Of a stretch of 15,013 bases of DNA, positions 1 through 7,174 are shown one piece after another. A program made the translations under genes and the position numbers. The notes below the pieces were generated by a model. It made no database searches. It was not told the origin of the DNA and worked only from the letters and a program-made list of their open reading frames with translations. Origin of the DNA: Candidatus Woesearchaeota archaeon UBA153 (GTDB taxonomy: Archaea; Nanobdellota; Nanobdellia; Woesearchaeales; UBA525); the NCBI GenBank assembly GCA_002503705.1, contig DASH01000039.1:790-15802 (forward strand). Direction: 5' to 3'. Position 1 is the stretch's first letter, and each line of letters starts with the position of its first letter.

Positions 1-2
1 CG

Positions 3-56
3 CTCCTGATCCTCGCGTTCTTCGAACGCGAGTCTCGCGACGGGCTCTCGTTGTGA
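3..56 (+). CDS. Possible C-terminal end of a plus-strand gene (partial)
   Basis: An open frame enters from the left edge and ends at TGA 54-56, encoding LLILAFFERESRDGLSL. The hydrophobic stretch followed by charged residues, and the codons used (CTC, GCG, TTC, GAA), resemble the membrane-protein genes further on. If real, it is convergent with the metallopeptidase gene that ends at 85. A competing reading is a minus-strand gene starting at ATG 88-86, which overlaps the metallopeptidase stop codon; its peptide looks less protein-like. Only 17 codons are visible, so the function is unknown. Confidence 0.35.
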   Translation, partial: LLILAFFERESRDGLSL

Positions 57-84
57 GCGGCGTTCTGAACCCCGTACGCCATCA

Positions 85-1473
85 TCATGACAACACCACA
101 TCCTTGATCAGCAAGTACGGCCCGCCTTCCGCGACGCGCACCCAATCGTGATGCCCCTTCCCGCAGCGGCCGCTGCCGGGAATCTCGAACTCTTTCGAGA
201 CGCCGACGATGTTCTTGAGGAGCGTCGGCAAGTATCCGGTCATGCCGATTTCATAGTACAGCTCGCCGGTGAGCTTGCCGTTCTTGACTCTTTCGGCGGT
301 CACGCCTTGGATCTGGATACCCCACCCCTTCGGGTCCTCCATGCCGCCGGAAGCGTTATGCAAGTACAACCCGTTCTTGATCCTCTTCAACAGCGAGGCC
401 TTCGACTCCTTGCCGGGCTCGAAGTACGTGTTCGTCATGCGCGCGTAGACTTTATGGTCGAAGCTCTCCATGCGCGCGTTGCTCGACCGAGGAACCTTCA
501 AGACTGCCGCGCTGTACGCGTCCGTCAACGGCTGCGTCACGACGCCCTTATCGATCATCAACGCCTTCGTCGCCGGCATGCCCTCGTCGTCGAAGTAGAA
601 GAAGCCGTGGCTGCCCGGCTCTAAAGGACCGTCCGCGATCGTCACGTGCGTGCCCGCGAGTCGTTTGCCCAGCCACGCGCCAGCCCGCGCGCGCCCTTTC
701 CGGATCGTGTCGGCCTCCATGCCGTGGCCGAACGACTCGTGCGCGAGCAGTCCGGTCACCCCTGGCGAGAGCAAACAGGTGTACTTTCCCGGTTTGAGGC
801 GTTTCGCGGTCGCGACGCGCTCGGCGAACCGCGCCACGCCGACCAACTCCGCCTTCGGCACGTTCACGCGCTCGTACCCGTGGTCGAAGTAGCTCTTGAA
901 GTGGTACCGGACGTCGCCGTCCGCGCTCTTGACGTACGCGACGAAGAACAACTGGCAGCCGTTGATGACTTGGCTCACCGCGCGCCCCTTCTCCGCGTAA
1001 ATCTTGATCTCTCGAGAATCGTCGTAATACGCGCGAGCGTTCACGAGCCGCTTCGACGCGGACCGGAGCGCGGCGTGCAGTCTCGTCACGTCGCGCATCT
1101 TCCGCGCCAACGGCACGGTGTGCGCGTCAATCTTGCCGAGCGTGCTGTAGTCCGCGTCCGACGGCCCGCCGGCCTTCGACAGCTTGACGCCGTCCTTGCG
1201 CGGCCGCGTCAGTCCTAACGTCCGCGCGGCCTTGCGGAGCGCGTCCTCTTCCCAACCGCTCACGCCGCGCTCGTGATACTCGCGGCCGTCGAACACGCGG
1301 AGCTTGACGCCTTCGTCCAAGTCCCGCGAGACGTCGGTGCTCGCGTTATCCTTGTTGATGGACAATGACTCCTCGCGGAGGTAGACTGCCTCGCCACGGC
1401 AGCCGCCTTCCTCTAACAAGGGGACGAGGGTCTTCAAGAACCGCTTCTTCCGAGTCACCTCTGCAGACGTCAT
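85..1473 (-). CDS. tldD: TldD/PmbA family zinc metallopeptidase
   Basis: A 462-aa protein with the TldD signature HESFGHGMEAD at residues 245-255, which contains the HExxxH zinc ligands (H245, E246, H250). The third family ligand is probably C437 in GSGRCGKG. In TldD/TldE the pair forms a cytoplasmic protease with a narrow tunnel that degrades unfolded peptides or matures ribosomal peptides; that role comes from bacterial family knowledge. The conserved GMTGYLPTLLKNI segment (410-423) precedes the Cys motif, and the length fits the family. A TATA-like box at 1496-1505 sits about 27 nt upstream of the ATG and no ribosome-binding site is seen, so the transcript is probably leaderless. The usual partner TldE is not in the window. 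Confidence 0.93.
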   Translation of the reverse strand: MTSAEVTRKKRFLKTLVPLLEEGGCRGEAVYLREESLSINKDNASTDVSRDLDEGVKLRVFDGREYHERGVSGWEEDALRKAARTLGLTRPRKDGVKLSKAGGPSDADYSTLGKIDAHTVPLARKMRDVTRLHAALRSASKRLVNARAYYDDSREIKIYAEKGRAVSQVINGCQLFFVAYVKSADGDVRYHFKSYFDHGYERVNVPKAELVGVARFAERVATAKRLKPGKYTCLLSPGVTGLLAHESFGHGMEADTIRKGRARAGAWLGKRLAGTHVTIADGPLEPGSHGFFYFDDEGMPATKALMIDKGVVTQPLTDAYSAAVLKVPRSSNARMESFDHKVYARMTNTYFEPGKESKASLLKRIKNGLYLHNASGGMEDPKGWGIQIQGVTAERVKNGKLTGELYYEIGMTGYLPTLLKNIVGVSKEFEIPGSGRCGKGHHDWVRVAEGGPYLLIKDVVLS

Positions 1474-1495
1474 CGACGAAAGGTCCGACCTCGCG

Positions 1496-1505
1496 TTATA
1501 AAAAA
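1496..1505 (-). promoter_or_regulatory. TATA box of the TldD gene
   Basis: Read on the minus strand the sequence is TTTTTTATAA, centred about 27 nt upstream of the start codon at 1473. This is the spacing expected when transcription starts at or next to the ATG (leaderless mRNA, common in Archaea). Confidence 0.6.
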
Positions 1506-1560
1506 GTTCCGTTTGAGGCTCGGAGAGGGGTCGTCGTTGTCCGGGCTTTCCGCGCCGATA

Positions 1561-1851
1561 CTACCTTTCCGCTTCTTGCAGGTAGTCGGTGACGATGGTG
1601 ATAATCTTCCGGACCGTCTCGTTGCAGTTCTTGAAGAGAATCTTGTCGAGGACGGCGCTCTCGCGTTCGCGGATGAGTTCGCTGAGGAGCGCGTGGATGA
1701 ATGATTGCGTCGCGGCGTCGACGCCGGCGAAGTCGAGCGTCACCTCTTCGCCCTTCGCGAGCAGCGGGCCAATCTGCGTCCGGATCTCGCGCGCCTTGTC
1801 TTTGTTCTCCGCGAACGAGCCCGCGAGGTCCTGTATCCTGACGTTTTTCAT
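1561..1851 (-). CDS. STAS-like DUF4325 protein
   Basis: A 96-aa protein matching the pattern of STAS-like DUF4325 proteins: an N-terminal lead (1-34), then a strand and turn reading EVTLDFAGVDAATQSFIHAL (36-55), then a helix and a C-terminal amphipathic helix. The D-F-x-G-V turn followed by a Ser/Thr-rich helix start (T48, S50) is where SpoIIAA-type anti-sigma antagonists carry the phosphorylated serine; whether either residue is phosphorylated here is inference. Its ATG overlaps the stop of the upstream STAS/ATPase gene (ATGA), so the two are almost certainly translationally coupled and work together. DUF4325 proteins commonly sit beside such ATPases, but their biochemical output is not established. 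Confidence 0.8.
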   Translation of the reverse strand: MKNVRIQDLAGSFAENKDKAREIRTQIGPLLAKGEEVTLDFAGVDAATQSFIHALLSELIRERESAVLDKILFKNCNETVRKIITIVTDYLQEAER

Positions 1852-2810
1852 GTGAATCTCGGCCTCCGGTACAGTGTCTTCTTCCGTTCCCTCATCGTGC
1901 GGAGGTACGTTTCATGGATGAGGTCGAGGAGGACGGTGAACTCTTCTGTCGCGTCAAGCGAGAGGTCGATGCCGACGACAGTACCTTGCCAGGCGGGGAG
2001 GCCGTCGCTCTTCGAGTGCTTGTCCGCGAACGGGTCGGCGCGGAGCGCACGCTTCGCCGCGCCGGGAGCTTTGAGGAGCTTGTACAGCGCGTCGCCGGTG
2101 TAGAGCGCGAAGTAGTCCCGGTTCACTTTCGCGATGGACTTGATGAAGAACAGTCCTGCGCCGGCGTTGAGGTCGGTTCCGCCTTCTCGGCGCGTCGCGC
2201 CAGTGATGCCGGGCGTGAGGGCGAGGCGTATCGCCTCGAGATGGGTCGTTGCGTCGTGCGCCTGGTTGATCGACCGCTTGATGCCGATGCCGGTGTCCGC
2301 GATGCCGATGCTGATCCGGTTGCTCTTCTTGTAGTACTGCGCGCAGACGACGGCGCCGTGTTCCGTGTGGGCGTGTTCGAGCACGTTCCGGATGAGCTCG
2401 CTGACGATATACTCTATCGGCTTCGCGTGCCGCGGATCGAGATGAAGGAGGGGGATCATTTCCGTGATGAACCGGGAGAGTCCGTCCGAGTCCTTGATGA
2501 TGGTGAGCGGGATGAAGCGTCCCGCCGGTTCGTGCTCGGCGATGCGGATGCCGGTCTCGATGCCGAGGAGCTTGAAGAGACCCATCCGCTCGAGGTAGTG
2601 CTTCGACTTCGCTTCCAGCCGTTCGCAACGGATACGCTTCGCGTCGAGCGTGAGGCCGAGCGCGCCGACCATGGCGAGCACGACAGGGTGGAGGGAGATC
2701 CAGTGCTTGTTCGTCGTGATCTCGAGCGTCGTCGGATCTTCGGGGTCGAAGCCTCTGAGGAACGGGTCGAGATTGCCGAGGAACGCGCTATTCGGGAGGT
2801 GGATGCGCAT
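1848..2810 (-). CDS. STAS-like/HATPase fusion protein, anti-sigma-kinase-like
   Basis: A 320-aa protein. Residues 1 to about 90 look like a STAS-like domain (hWISLHPVVLAMVGALGL, then SKHYLERMGLFKLLGI). Residues 110-285 form a GHKL-type ATPase domain with an N box (ELIRNVLEHA, 138-147), G1 box (DTGIGI, 172-177) and glycine-rich lid (NAGAGLFFIKSI, 215-226). No phospho-accepting histidine domain, sensor or membrane segment is visible, so it resembles SpoIIAB/RsbW-type soluble serine kinases more than a sensor histidine kinase. The frame is open up to an ATG at 2963, but a TATA box at 2832-2840 lies inside that extension and 26 nt upstream of ATG 2810, and the extension looks non-coding, so I start at 2810. 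It is coupled to the downstream DUF4325 gene. Confidence 0.85.
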   Translation of the reverse strand: MRIHLPNSAFLGNLDPFLRGFDPEDPTTLEITTNKHWISLHPVVLAMVGALGLTLDAKRIRCERLEAKSKHYLERMGLFKLLGIETGIRIAEHEPAGRFIPLTIIKDSDGLSRFITEMIPLLHLDPRHAKPIEYIVSELIRNVLEHAHTEHGAVVCAQYYKKSNRISIGIADTGIGIKRSINQAHDATTHLEAIRLALTPGITGATRREGGTDLNAGAGLFFIKSIAKVNRDYFALYTGDALYKLLKAPGAAKRALRADPFADKHSKSDGLPAWQGTVVGIDLSLDATEEFTVLLDLIHETYLRTMRERKKTLYRRPRFT

Positions 2811-3027
2811 ATTCACCGGGAATAAAGTTTTGTTTATATAGGTTTCTTTTTTACCGGGAATCCCGGTAAGTTCTTCTGAGTGCGGAAATCCCGGTTTATA
2901 AAATTCTTTTCTATAAGGAAAGTTTATTGAAAGGACCCACTCTCGAAACAGACACTCCGGCATCGTTTGTCGTCGATGTTCCTCCGCTAGGAACGTTTTT
3001 AAAGAATCGTGGCTCTCTCGTCGCGCT
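2811..3027. promoter_or_regulatory. Divergent promoter region with repeated ACCGGGA half-sites
   Basis: This AT-rich 217-nt gap separates the minus-strand STAS/ATPase pair from the plus-strand glycosyltransferase operon. It holds TATATAAAC on the minus strand (2832-2840) and TTTTTAAAG on the plus strand (2996-3004), 26-28 nt from the respective ATGs. Four copies of one half-site are present: ACCGGGAAT at 2815-2823, the near-perfect palindrome ACCGGGAATCCCGGT at 2853-2867 (two half-sites), and ATCCCGGT at 2888-2895. One site lies between TATA box and start, one just upstream of the TATA box, and one further upstream beside another TTTATAAAA. The arrangement suggests an operator for the STAS/ATPase promoter. 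Confidence 0.55.
2996..3004 (+). promoter_or_regulatory. TATA box of the envelope glycosyltransferase operon
   Basis: TTTTTAAAG centred about 28 nt upstream of ATG 3028, with no Shine-Dalgarno motif between them. This points to a leaderless first gene and one promoter for the four tightly spaced genes that follow. Confidence 0.5.
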
Positions 3028-4533
3028 ATGGGGTTCGAGCAGAAGCACGTCTACGCAGTACTCGTCATCCTCCTGACGGTCCTCGTTCTCGCCCTCCGGC
3101 TCCTCGTCACGTACCAAGTCGCGGAGCCGAGCTACACGAGCTACTTCACGCTGACGCAGGCCGAAAGCATCCGCGAGACCGGCCTGCCGCGCTACCACGA
3201 CCCGTACAGTTACGGCGGCCGCACGTACGCGTTCAACCCCGCGTACTACTACCTCGCGGCGCTCGCCACGATCGTCATGCCGGAGACCGCCGCGGTCAAG
3301 TTCCTCCCGAACCTCCTCATGGTCGCGCTCATCCCCCTCGCGTACCTCCTCAGCCTCCACTTCACCAAGAACAGGCCGTCCTCCTTCCTCGCCGCGTGCT
3401 TTGCCGGCTTCTCCCCCGCACTCTTCACGACCGGGCTGAACGACGCCTCCTCAATCGCGCTCGCCCTCCCCCTCCTCGCGGCCACCCTGTACGCGATCCT
3501 CCGCCTGGACGAGCGACCCCTCACCGGGCTCGTCCTCATCACCCTCCTCGCGCTCGTCACCCCGCTCGTCTGGATCATCGTCGCGGCGCTCGCCGGCTAC
3601 CTCATCATCCTCGCCGCGGAAAAACTGAAGCCGGGACCCGCGCCGTTCGAAGCGCTCCTCTTCACCTTCCTCCTCGCGAGCTGGTACACTCTCATCACGT
3701 ACAAGGAAGCGCTCTTCCGCCACGGCGTCACCCTCCTCGCGCACAGCCTTCCGCAAAGAGTCTCGGCGATCTCGTTCGGAGACTTCACCACGCTCGAAGT
3801 CATCTACGCAGTCGGCGTCATCCCGCTCGTCCTCGGGTGTCTCGCCCTCTACCACGCCTCGTTCGAACAGCGCTCGCGGAAAACATTCCTCATCGCCGCC
3901 TTCGGCGCGAGCGCAATCGTCGCCGGCCTCGCGCGGCTCCTTCCCCTGCAGACGACCCTCATCCTCCTCAGCCTCGCCTTCGTCCTCCTCAGCGCGCAAG
4001 GCCTCAACGTCCTCCTCCTCTCCCTGCGCAAGACGCGCTTCGAAGCCGCGACCGCCGGCATCCTCTTCTTCCTCCTCGTCGGCTTCCTCCTCACGAGTCT
4101 TCTCCCGAGCATCGTCGCGGGAGTCTATCCCGGCTCGAGCCCGACGCCGAACGAACGCGAGGCGATGCATTGGCTCCGCACGCAGACGCCGGAGCAGAGC
4201 CTCCTCATGGCCTCGCCGAAGGCCGGTTTCCTCCTCAACCATGAAGCGCGCAGAGCGTACGTCGCGGACGAGAACTACCTGCTCGTCAACAACCCGGACG
4301 GCATCCTCGCGGATATCGACGAGGCGTACATGACGCCGCGCACCGTCGCCGTGGTCGAACGTCTGGAACGGTATGGGGTCACGCACGTCCTCCTCGGCCC
4401 CGCAGAGCACGAACGGTATCCCTTGCTCGGCGCGGTCATCAAGGACAAGACGTGCTTCCCCATCGTCTACCAAGACCCGAAAGTCCTCATCCTGCGCCTC
4501 AACTGCACCCTGAAGAGCGGAGGGGAACGATGA
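3028..4533 (+). CDS. Polytopic GT-C-like membrane protein (STT3/PMT-like architecture)
   Basis: A 501-aa protein with about eleven hydrophobic segments up to residue 366, then a soluble C-terminal domain (about 374-497). The first segment (8-29) is followed by a polar loop with YHDPYSYGGRTYAFNP (56-71), the position where GT-C enzymes such as STT3, AglB and PMT place their acidic catalytic loop. The C-terminal domain begins EREAMHWLRTQTPEQSLLMA and has the alternating pattern seen after the membrane part of archaeal STT3-like proteins. The WWDxG signature of true oligosaccharyltransferase is absent. The likely role is transfer of a lipid-linked sugar outside the cell; substrate unknown. The outside domain has exactly two cysteines (C476, C493). 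The stop overlaps the next ATG (ATGA). Confidence 0.7.
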   Translation: MGFEQKHVYAVLVILLTVLVLALRLLVTYQVAEPSYTSYFTLTQAESIRETGLPRYHDPYSYGGRTYAFNPAYYYLAALATIVMPETAAVKFLPNLLMVALIPLAYLLSLHFTKNRPSSFLAACFAGFSPALFTTGLNDASSIALALPLLAATLYAILRLDERPLTGLVLITLLALVTPLVWIIVAALAGYLIILAAEKLKPGPAPFEALLFTFLLASWYTLITYKEALFRHGVTLLAHSLPQRVSAISFGDFTTLEVIYAVGVIPLVLGCLALYHASFEQRSRKTFLIAAFGASAIVAGLARLLPLQTTLILLSLAFVLLSAQGLNVLLLSLRKTRFEAATAGILFFLLVGFLLTSLLPSIVAGVYPGSSPTPNEREAMHWLRTQTPEQSLLMASPKAGFLLNHEARRAYVADENYLLVNNPDGILADIDEAYMTPRTVAVVERLERYGVTHVLLGPAEHERYPLLGAVIKDKTCFPIVYQDPKVLILRLNCTLKSGGER

Positions 4534-5915
4534 ACGCGGGACAGAACGCGGAGAGCGGCAACTCCCGTGGCGGTCGGCAGCGCTCCGAACGGCAGCGCTC
4601 CGAACACCGCTGGCAGTGGCACGGCGGCCTGCTCGAACCCGTCGTGCTCGGCTTCGTGACGCTCCTCGCCCTCCTCGCCCCGCTCTTCCTGCGAGTCCTG
4701 AAAGGCAACCCTCTCATCCCGGGAACCGCCTCATACCGGCACCTGCTCGCGGAAGAGACCTTGTACGACAGCATCCTCTCCTCCTGCTCTTTCCTCGGCG
4801 ACGCCCGAGTCCTCCTCAGCGTCCTCCTCGGCCTCGCCACCATCCTCCTCCTGCACAAGCTCCTCGAACCAGTCCGGCGACGGCAGGAACGAGCGCTCAT
4901 CCTCCTCCTCGCCATCGCCAACCCGCTCTTCCTCAACCTCTTCACCCGCCTCGACCCGTACACCGTCGCGCTCCCCCTCGCGCTCCTCTGCCTCCTCCAG
5001 AGCGAACGCTCCTCAACACCGCTCCTCCTCGCGCTCGTCGCGGTCTTCTCCCCGCTCCTCGCCCTCTTCACGACGCTCCTCCTCCTCCTCAACGCGTCGT
5101 CAGGACGACAGCGGCGCTTCGCGGTCTACGGCCTCCTCCTCGGCCTCCTCCTCGCGTTCCTCGCCGGCACCGCGACACCAACCTTTTCGTTCAACCCCGC
5201 AATCGCCGAGTTCGGCGCCTTCAACGGCCTCAGCATCTTCCTCCTCTCGCTCGCGCTCTTAGAAGCGAGCCTCGACTGGTTCGCGAAACGGACGCGAGGC
5301 GTGATGCTCCTCTTCCTCGCCGCGACGCTCCTCGCGCCCTTCTCCAGCGCCGCGCTCATCGCGGCAGGGTTCGCCGCCGCCCCCCTCGCCGCGCGCCTCA
5401 CCGACCGCCTCCTCCGCAGGCGTTGGACGCTCGCGCCCGCCCGAGGCATCACGATGCTCCTCCTCGCGTGCGGCTTCCTCTTCCTCGCGCTCACCGCGTT
5501 CCTCGCCATCGCTGACGCCCCCCCGTCCGGCGGGCTCCGGAACGAGCTCCAACGGCTCCCGCCCGGCACGGTCCTCGCGCCTCCCGAACTCGGCGACGCC
5601 ATCGAACAACTCACGCACCACACCGCCTTGCTGCACGACTGCGGACGGCAAGCGGCGTTGTGCGACCAGACCGCGCGGTTCTACGCGTCGAGAAGCATGG
5701 ACGCCGCGGCCGCGTTCCTCGACGAGAACTCCCTCGCGTACCTCGTCGTGACGAACGAGATGCGCGACGGCGCCGTCTGGAGCCGCGACGATGAAGGCCT
5801 CTTGTTCCTCCTCAAGCACAGCGAACGGTTCACGCTCGTCGAGACCGGCGCTGAAGAGCGCATCTGGCGGTACACGCCGCGCGGCGCGGCGGCAAGCCCG
5901 GAGGCGACGCCCTGA
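4530..5915 (+). CDS. Second polytopic GT-C-like membrane protein
   Basis: A 461-aa protein of the same plan as its upstream neighbour: a charged cytoplasmic N-terminus (1-32), about nine to ten Leu/Ala-rich membrane segments (33-328) and a soluble C-terminal domain (329-461). The two C-terminal domains share a late strand motif (LAYLVVTNE here, VTHVLLGPAE there), so they may be distant relatives or subunits of one complex. I do not recognise a specific family and see no clear catalytic loop, so it could be a non-catalytic partner. The outside domain has just two cysteines, C371 and C378. The N-terminus carries an exact in-frame tandem duplication (RQRSE twice). ATG 4530 overlaps the upstream stop; an upstream in-frame ATG at 4452 would lie deep inside the previous gene and is rejected. 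Confidence 0.65.
   Translation: MNAGQNAESGNSRGGRQRSERQRSEHRWQWHGGLLEPVVLGFVTLLALLAPLFLRVLKGNPLIPGTASYRHLLAEETLYDSILSSCSFLGDARVLLSVLLGLATILLLHKLLEPVRRRQERALILLLAIANPLFLNLFTRLDPYTVALPLALLCLLQSERSSTPLLLALVAVFSPLLALFTTLLLLLNASSGRQRRFAVYGLLLGLLLAFLAGTATPTFSFNPAIAEFGAFNGLSIFLLSLALLEASLDWFAKRTRGVMLLFLAATLLAPFSSAALIAAGFAAAPLAARLTDRLLRRRWTLAPARGITMLLLACGFLFLALTAFLAIADAPPSGGLRNELQRLPPGTVLAPPELGDAIEQLTHHTALLHDCGRQAALCDQTARFYASRSMDAAAAFLDENSLAYLVVTNEMRDGAVWSRDDEGLLFLLKHSERFTLVETGAEERIWRYTPRGAAASPEATP
4575..4604 (+). repeat. 15-bp tandem duplication inside a coding region
   Basis: CGGCAGCGCTCCGAA occurs twice in a row (4575-4589 and 4590-4604) and adds one RQRSE unit to the cytoplasmic tail without shifting the frame. 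The copies are identical, so the duplication is recent. Confidence 0.85.
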
Positions 5916-7174
5916 TGTTCCTCACGTTCAACGACGCGCTCGTCTACGTCGTCAGCTTTTTCGGGCTCTACACCGCGATCTTCTACCTCTGGACGCTCCT
6001 GGAACATCAAGAAAAAGCGCGGACGACGACGAGACTCGCTCGCGCTCCGCGCGTCGCGGTCATCGTCCCGTGCTATAACGAAGCGCGCACGGTCGGGACG
6101 ACGATCGAGTCGCTCCTCGCGCTCGACTACCCGCGCGGCAAGCTCGAGATCATCGTCGTCGATGACGGGAGCACGGACGAGACCTCCGCCGTCGCGAAAC
6201 GGTACGCGCGTCACGGCGTCAAGGTCTACCGGAAACGGAACGGCGGCAAGCACACCGCGCTCAACCTCGGCCTTTCCCGGACGCGCGCAGAGTTCGTCGC
6301 CGCGCTCGACGCGGACAGCACGGTCGAGCCGACCGCCTTGCGCCGGCTCCTCGCCCGCTTCACGGACGAGCGCGTCATGGCCGTCACGCCGAGCATGAAG
6401 ATCCGCGACCCGAAAGGGGTCCTGCGCCGCATCCAATCCGTCGAGTTCACCATGGGCATCTTCCTCCGCCGCGTCTTCGCCGACCTCGGCAGCCAGCACG
6501 TCGCGCCCGGGCCGTTCACCGTCTTCCGCAGGAAGTTCTTCCTCGAGCACGGCGCGTACCGCGCGGCGCACAACACGGAAGACATCGAGATCGCGCTGCG
6601 CATCCAGTCGAAACGCTACCAAGTGGAGAACGCGACGGACGCGTACGTCTCCACGCACGGCCCCGGGACGTTCAAGAGCCTGTACAAGCAACGCTTGCGC
6701 TGGTATTACGGTTTCCTGAGCAACGTGCTCGACTACAAGCACTTGTTCGGGAAGAAGTACGGCAACCTCGGCCTCTTCGTCCTCCCCAGCGCGCTCCTCA
6801 GCATCTTCCTCGTCATCGTGAGCGCGGGCTACGTCCTCGGCAAGATGGCGCTCGACACGTGGCGTCAACTCTCGTATTACGCCGCGGTCGGGTTCGACCT
6901 GTGGGAGATGCTCGAACTGAACTTCGACGTCTTCTTCGTCGACACGAGCGCGGTCATGTTCCTCGCCATCGTCGGCCTCGTCACCGGACTCGTCGTCTAC
7001 CTGTACGCTCGCAGCCTCGCGCAAGACCGGGAAGGGTGGACGCTCAGCTACGCGTTCTTCTTCCTCTTCTACTGGCTCCTCTTCGGGTTCTGGTGGTTCG
7101 TCGCGGGACTCTACAAACTCTTCGGCGGCACGGTCGAATGGCACGACAAGAGCAAATATGAGAAGGTGAACTGA
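5915..7174 (+). CDS. Family 2 glycosyltransferase, processive membrane type
   Basis: A 419-aa GT2 enzyme. An N-terminal membrane helix (about 9-29) is followed by the GT-A domain: VPCYNEARTVGTTIESLLALDYP (51-73), VVDDGSTDET (81-90), NGGKHTALNLGL (109-120), DAD (132-134, metal and nucleotide-sugar binding), TED (221-223, catalytic base) and QRLRW (259-263). The last motif marks processive synthases such as PgaC, hyaluronan and cellulose synthases. Four further membrane segments follow (about 285-309, 338-364, 378-403). It would take a nucleotide sugar in the cytoplasm and either build a polysaccharide or load a lipid carrier; the sugar cannot be read from sequence. Its ATG overlaps the previous stop (TGATG), so it is coupled to the two GT-C-like genes. 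Confidence 0.9.
   Translation: MFLTFNDALVYVVSFFGLYTAIFYLWTLLEHQEKARTTTRLARAPRVAVIVPCYNEARTVGTTIESLLALDYPRGKLEIIVVDDGSTDETSAVAKRYARHGVKVYRKRNGGKHTALNLGLSRTRAEFVAALDADSTVEPTALRRLLARFTDERVMAVTPSMKIRDPKGVLRRIQSVEFTMGIFLRRVFADLGSQHVAPGPFTVFRRKFFLEHGAYRAAHNTEDIEIALRIQSKRYQVENATDAYVSTHGPGTFKSLYKQRLRWYYGFLSNVLDYKHLFGKKYGNLGLFVLPSALLSIFLVIVSAGYVLGKMALDTWRQLSYYAAVGFDLWEMLELNFDVFFVDTSAVMFLAIVGLVTGLVVYLYARSLAQDREGWTLSYAFFFLFYWLLFGFWWFVAGLYKLFGGTVEWHDKSKYEKVN

Noticed and set aside
2811..2963. N-terminal extension of the STAS/ATPase protein to ATG 2963
   Set aside because: The TATA box and the operator-like sites lie inside it, it is AT-rich, and ATG 2810 has the right spacing for a leaderless start.
3028..4533. 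Oligosaccharyltransferase AglB/STT3 proper
   Set aside because: The topology fits, but the WWDxG catalytic signature is missing and the protein is short for AglB.
3840..5200. Runs of CTCCTC as a simple repeat or regulatory tract
   Set aside because: They are leucine codons of membrane helices under strong GC3 codon preference.
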